Made by a program: the position numbers and the translations under genes. The notes below the pieces were generated by a model. That model did not search any database, was not told the DNA's origin, and saw only the letters and a list, made by a program, of their open reading frames with translations. From NCBI RefSeq assembly GCF_029892105.1, contig NZ_JARZAJ010000006.1:62001-126000 (forward strand): a DNA stretch of 64,000 bases. The letters run 5' to 3'. Position 1 is the stretch's first letter. Each line of letters begins with the position of its first letter. The DNA is from Kitasatospora sp. GP82. Its GTDB lineage: Bacteria; Actinomycetota; Actinomycetes; Streptomycetales; Streptomycetaceae. Shown here in pieces: positions 61,796 through 64,000 of the stretch.

Positions 61796-62281
61796 TCAGG
61801 ATGCCGGGACCCCCAGCAGCTTGCCCATGCAGACGCTCTGCGGGTGCTCCTTGTAGACGCCGAACTTGGTGATCGGCCCATATCCCTCGGAGGCGTACAG
61901 CGCCAGCGCCTCCGGCTGCTCGGTGCCGGTCTCCAGCACCAGCCGGGTACGGCCGGCCTCGGCAGCGGTCCGCTCCAGGTGGCGCAGCACCGCACGGGCC
62001 AGACCCCGGCCGCGCGCCGACGGCGAGACGTACATCCGCTTGAGCTCCGCGTCACCGTCGCGCAGGCCGCCGCTGCCGGCCTCCTTGACCCGCCAGCCGC
62101 CGCAGGCCACCGGCCGCCCGTCGAGGTAGCCGACCACGAAGAGACCGGCCGGGGGATCGAAGTGGTCGGGGTGCATGACCGTGACGTCGACCTCGCCGTA
62201 GCGGCGGACGTACTCCTGCTGGACCTCGGCGGACAGCTGCTCGGCGTCGGGGTGGCCGTACCCGGTGGTGCGTATCTCCAT
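61796..62281 (-). CDS. GNAT-family N-acetyltransferase
   Basis: The 161-residue protein has the acetyl-CoA loop VSPSARGRGLARAVL and the C-terminal ALYASEGYGPITKFG motif of GNAT enzymes. The substrate is unknown. ATG 62281 is preferred to the upstream TTG 62290. Confidence 0.88.
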   Translation of the reverse strand: MEIRTTGYGHPDAEQLSAEVQQEYVRRYGEVDVTVMHPDHFDPPAGLFVVGYLDGRPVACGGWRVKEAGSGGLRDGDAELKRMYVSPSARGRGLARAVLRHLERTAAEAGRTRLVLETGTEQPEALALYASEGYGPITKFGVYKEHPQSVCMGKLLGVPAS

Positions 62282-62341
62282 GGTCGGCAAGCCTACGACC
62301 CGGCCGACGACGCACCGGAGACCTGACCCCCGGCCTTGCGG

Positions 62342-62764
62342 TCAGCGGCCCTCGAAGCGGGCCACCAGGTCCTCCTTGCCGAACATCCGGGCGGTGTCCA
62401 GAGCGGAGGGCGTACCGGCCTGCGGGTCGGCACCGGCGGCCAGCAGGGCGGCGATGACCTTCTCCTCGCCCTTGAACACGGCCCCGGCCAACGGCGTCTG
62501 ACCCCGGTCGTTGAGCTGGTCCGCGTCGGCGCCGTGCGCCAGCAGGGCCGCTACGGTCTCGGCGTGGCCGTGGTAGGCGGCGAGCATGACCAGGGTGTCG
62601 CCGCGGTCGTTGGAGAGGTTCGCGGGGGCACCGGCATCGAGGTACGAGGCGAGCAGCGCCGTGTCGCCGGTGCGGGCCGCGTCGAAGAGCCTGCCCGCTA
62701 GCTCGATCACCTCGGGGTCGGGGGTCTGCGCGTCCTGCGGCTGCTGCTGGGCTGAGTCGGCCAT
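62342..62764 (-). CDS. Ankyrin-repeat protein
   Basis: The 140-residue protein has three to four ankyrin repeats (LLASYLDAGAPANLSNDRGD, TLVMLAAYHGHAETVAALLA, QTPLAGAVFKGEEKVIAALL). ATG 62764 follows AAAGGG. It is cytoplasmic and a likely protein-binding module. A GNAT gene follows it on the same strand after 60 bases. Confidence 0.9.
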   Translation of the reverse strand: MADSAQQQPQDAQTPDPEVIELAGRLFDAARTGDTALLASYLDAGAPANLSNDRGDTLVMLAAYHGHAETVAALLAHGADADQLNDRGQTPLAGAVFKGEEKVIAALLAAGADPQAGTPSALDTARMFGKEDLVARFEGR

Positions 62765-63074
62765 GACGGCCCTTTCGGATCGGATGCAGTGTCGTACGGC
62801 ACGGTAGCGGACGACGCCTTGGCCCGGTGGTAACGCATCCATCCGGGCGAACTTTCCTCGGCGAGTGCGCGCGCGACAGAGCGCCCAGGGGACTTGAGAG
62901 AGCGGAATTCCAGCTCGGGCAGCGGTCCGCGCGTACACGCCCAATGGTCACCGTCGCGACAGAAACACCCATTTGCCCCGTTCCATCATCTATTACTTTT
63001 TGTCACGATTAGGGCACTTTCGGTACTCCCTCTTCCACTCCGTCCCTGTCCCCCCTCAACGAGGAGCAGAGCAC
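62765..63074. other. Intergenic region between divergent genes
   Basis: About 310 bases with no gene. An AT-rich stretch at 62985-63010 (tactttttgtcacgattagg) could be part of the promoter of the downstream small membrane protein. Confidence 0.4.
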
Positions 63075-63269
63075 GTGATCCTCTCGATTTCCGGCATCGT
63101 CCTGTTCGGCACCATCGCCTTCCTCTTCTTCAGGCGCGACGGCCTCAAGCCCTCGCATGCGCTGGTCTGCGCCCTCTTCGGCTTCTACATCGCGGGCTCC
63201 TCCATCGCCCCGAGCATCAATGCGGGAGGCGCGAGCCTGGCCAGTCTGCTGAGCGGCATCAAGTTCTGA
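63075..63269 (+). CDS. Small two-helix membrane protein
   Basis: The 64-residue protein has an N-terminal helix (SISGIVLFGTIAFLFF), RRDGLKPSHA, then a second helix (LVCALFGFYIAGSSIA) and a short tail. GTG 63075 has GAGGAG 8 bases upstream. It precedes a large membrane-protein gene with which it is probably co-transcribed. I know the pattern from Streptomyces but not its function. Confidence 0.75.
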   Translation: MILSISGIVLFGTIAFLFFRRDGLKPSHALVCALFGFYIAGSSIAPSINAGGASLASLLSGIKF

Positions 63270-63363
63270 ACCGGCTCCCCTCATCACGGCCCGGGTGCGG
63301 ATCCCACCGCCCCGGGCCTTCTGCCACCGTCCCGCCCGTCCCATCCGCCCGGGGAGTCAGGAA

Positions 63364-64000
63364 ATGTCCCTCACCCGCCATCTCAACCGAGGCCGCGATC
63401 TCGCCCGTACGGCGGGCGACCACGCCTCCGACATGTTCGCCCCGCTCACCGTCATCGGGCGAGGACTGCGCGCCCACACCGACTGGGCCAAGGGCCGCTG
63501 GGCGGCCACGCCGAAGGACCGCCGGGGGCCCACACTCTTCCTCTGCGCCGCGGTGCTGCTCGGCGTCTACCTGCTGCCGCACGGCGTGCTGTTCTCCCTG
63601 GTCGCCCTGATGGGCAGCGCCGCATGGGCCGGCCGAGCACCCCGGGCCGCCCCCGCGGCGCCCGAACCGGACATCGCCGACCTCAAGCTGGCCGCGCTCT
63701 ACGCCGCGCTGACCCCCTACCTGGGCGGCCCCGAGGAGTTCTCGCCGCTCTACAGCCTGGACGGCAGCTACAAGTCGGCCTTCAGCTCCTGGGAGTTCGA
63801 CGGCGAGGGCCGCCTGGCCGCCCTGGACATGGCCTATCCGGCGTACTTCACCGACACGGAGCCCGGCGCCCGGACCCGGATCGAGCAGGTCGTCCAGGGC
63901 AAGGCGGGCCGCTCCAGGGAGTACCGCTTCGACTGGGACGAGGAGTGCAACAGGCTGCGGATCACCGCCCTCGCCCCGCTGCCCACCGACATCGCCGCCC
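63364..64000 (+). CDS. N-terminal part of a large membrane protein (runs off the window)
   Basis: The frame is open from ATG 63364 (AGGA close upstream) to the window end, 212 codons. It has one or two membrane segments (LFLCAAVLLGVYLLPHGVLF and onward to about residue 97) after a soluble start of about 60 residues. A folded cytoplasmic region follows, with WEFDGEGRLAALDMAYPAYF and EYRFDWDEECNRLRI. In Streptomyces this start leads, as I recall, into an FtsK/TraB-like ATPase; the ATPase itself lies outside the window. Confidence 0.7.
   Translation, partial: MSLTRHLNRGRDLARTAGDHASDMFAPLTVIGRGLRAHTDWAKGRWAATPKDRRGPTLFLCAAVLLGVYLLPHGVLFSLVALMGSAAWAGRAPRAAPAAPEPDIADLKLAALYAALTPYLGGPEEFSPLYSLDGSYKSAFSSWEFDGEGRLAALDMAYPAYFTDTEPGARTRIEQVVQGKAGRSREYRFDWDEECNRLRITALAPLPTDIAA

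Overview
The window is high-GC actinobacterial DNA, almost certainly from a Streptomyces or Kitasatospora-like chromosome. The signs are GC-rich third codon positions, frequent GTG starts, ATGA/GTGA gene overlaps, a complete actinomycete-type hopanoid locus, switch-kinase/SpoIIE-type regulators and many small Streptomyces-type proteins. The species cannot be fixed from the sequence alone.

Left block (about 0.3-20.0 kb, minus strand). A complete hopanoid pathway is transcribed in the order hpnC-hpnD-hpnE-polyprenyl diphosphate synthase-shc-hpnG-hpnH-dxs-hpnO. The genes make DXP and prenyl precursors, build squalene by the three-step HpnCDE route, cyclise it, add adenosine, remove adenine and probably aminate the side chain. 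Upstream of it lies a second tightly coupled seven-gene unit: two CDP-alcohol phosphatidyltransferases, a LicC-like nucleotidyltransferase, a glycerol-1-phosphate-dehydrogenase-like enzyme, a family-2 glycosyltransferase and a Wzm/Wzt-type ABC exporter. I infer an uncharacterised polyol-phosphate or phosphoglycolipid assembly and export system. Divergent from it is idi (isopentenyl diphosphate isomerase).

Middle block (about 22.6-48.8 kb). This looks like an accessory island. It begins at an intact tRNA-Leu(GAG) gene and ends at a diverged second copy of the tRNA 3' end plus its terminator (18-bp identical core, about 66 of 76 positions matching). Inside are an integrase remnant, a membrane-anchored collagen-like protein, a broken glycosyltransferase, a SWIM/SNF2 pair, a lone IS21-type transposase, a 2123-residue reducing type I PKS (KS-AT-DH-ER-KR-ACP, no thioesterase) with a separate atypical ketosynthase, a 23-residue coupled micro-ORF and a DUF5988-like protein. 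A small TIG-domain protein followed by a perfect 46-bp palindrome comes next, then a secreted CAP protein, an acetyltransferase, a GAF-SpoIIE-HATPase phosphatase, a frameshifted TetR gene, a CapA-like protein and a deleted pcm gene. About 1.8 kb (40.24-42.05 kb) and most of 43.4-44.25 kb have no convincing gene.

Right block (about 49-64 kb). A secreted S53 (sedolisin) protease is followed by a stretch of decayed genes (RraA-like, amino-acid permease, short-chain dehydrogenase, P450 and others, 50.9-54.5 kb) with two TetR/small-membrane genes still intact. Beyond that the order looks like ordinary chromosome: CBS protein, SPFH/slipin, family-5 uracil-DNA glycosylase, CHAD protein, proline-rich membrane protein, a DsbA-like/VKOR disulfide-forming pair, GNAT, ankyrin protein, and the start of a large membrane protein that runs off the window.
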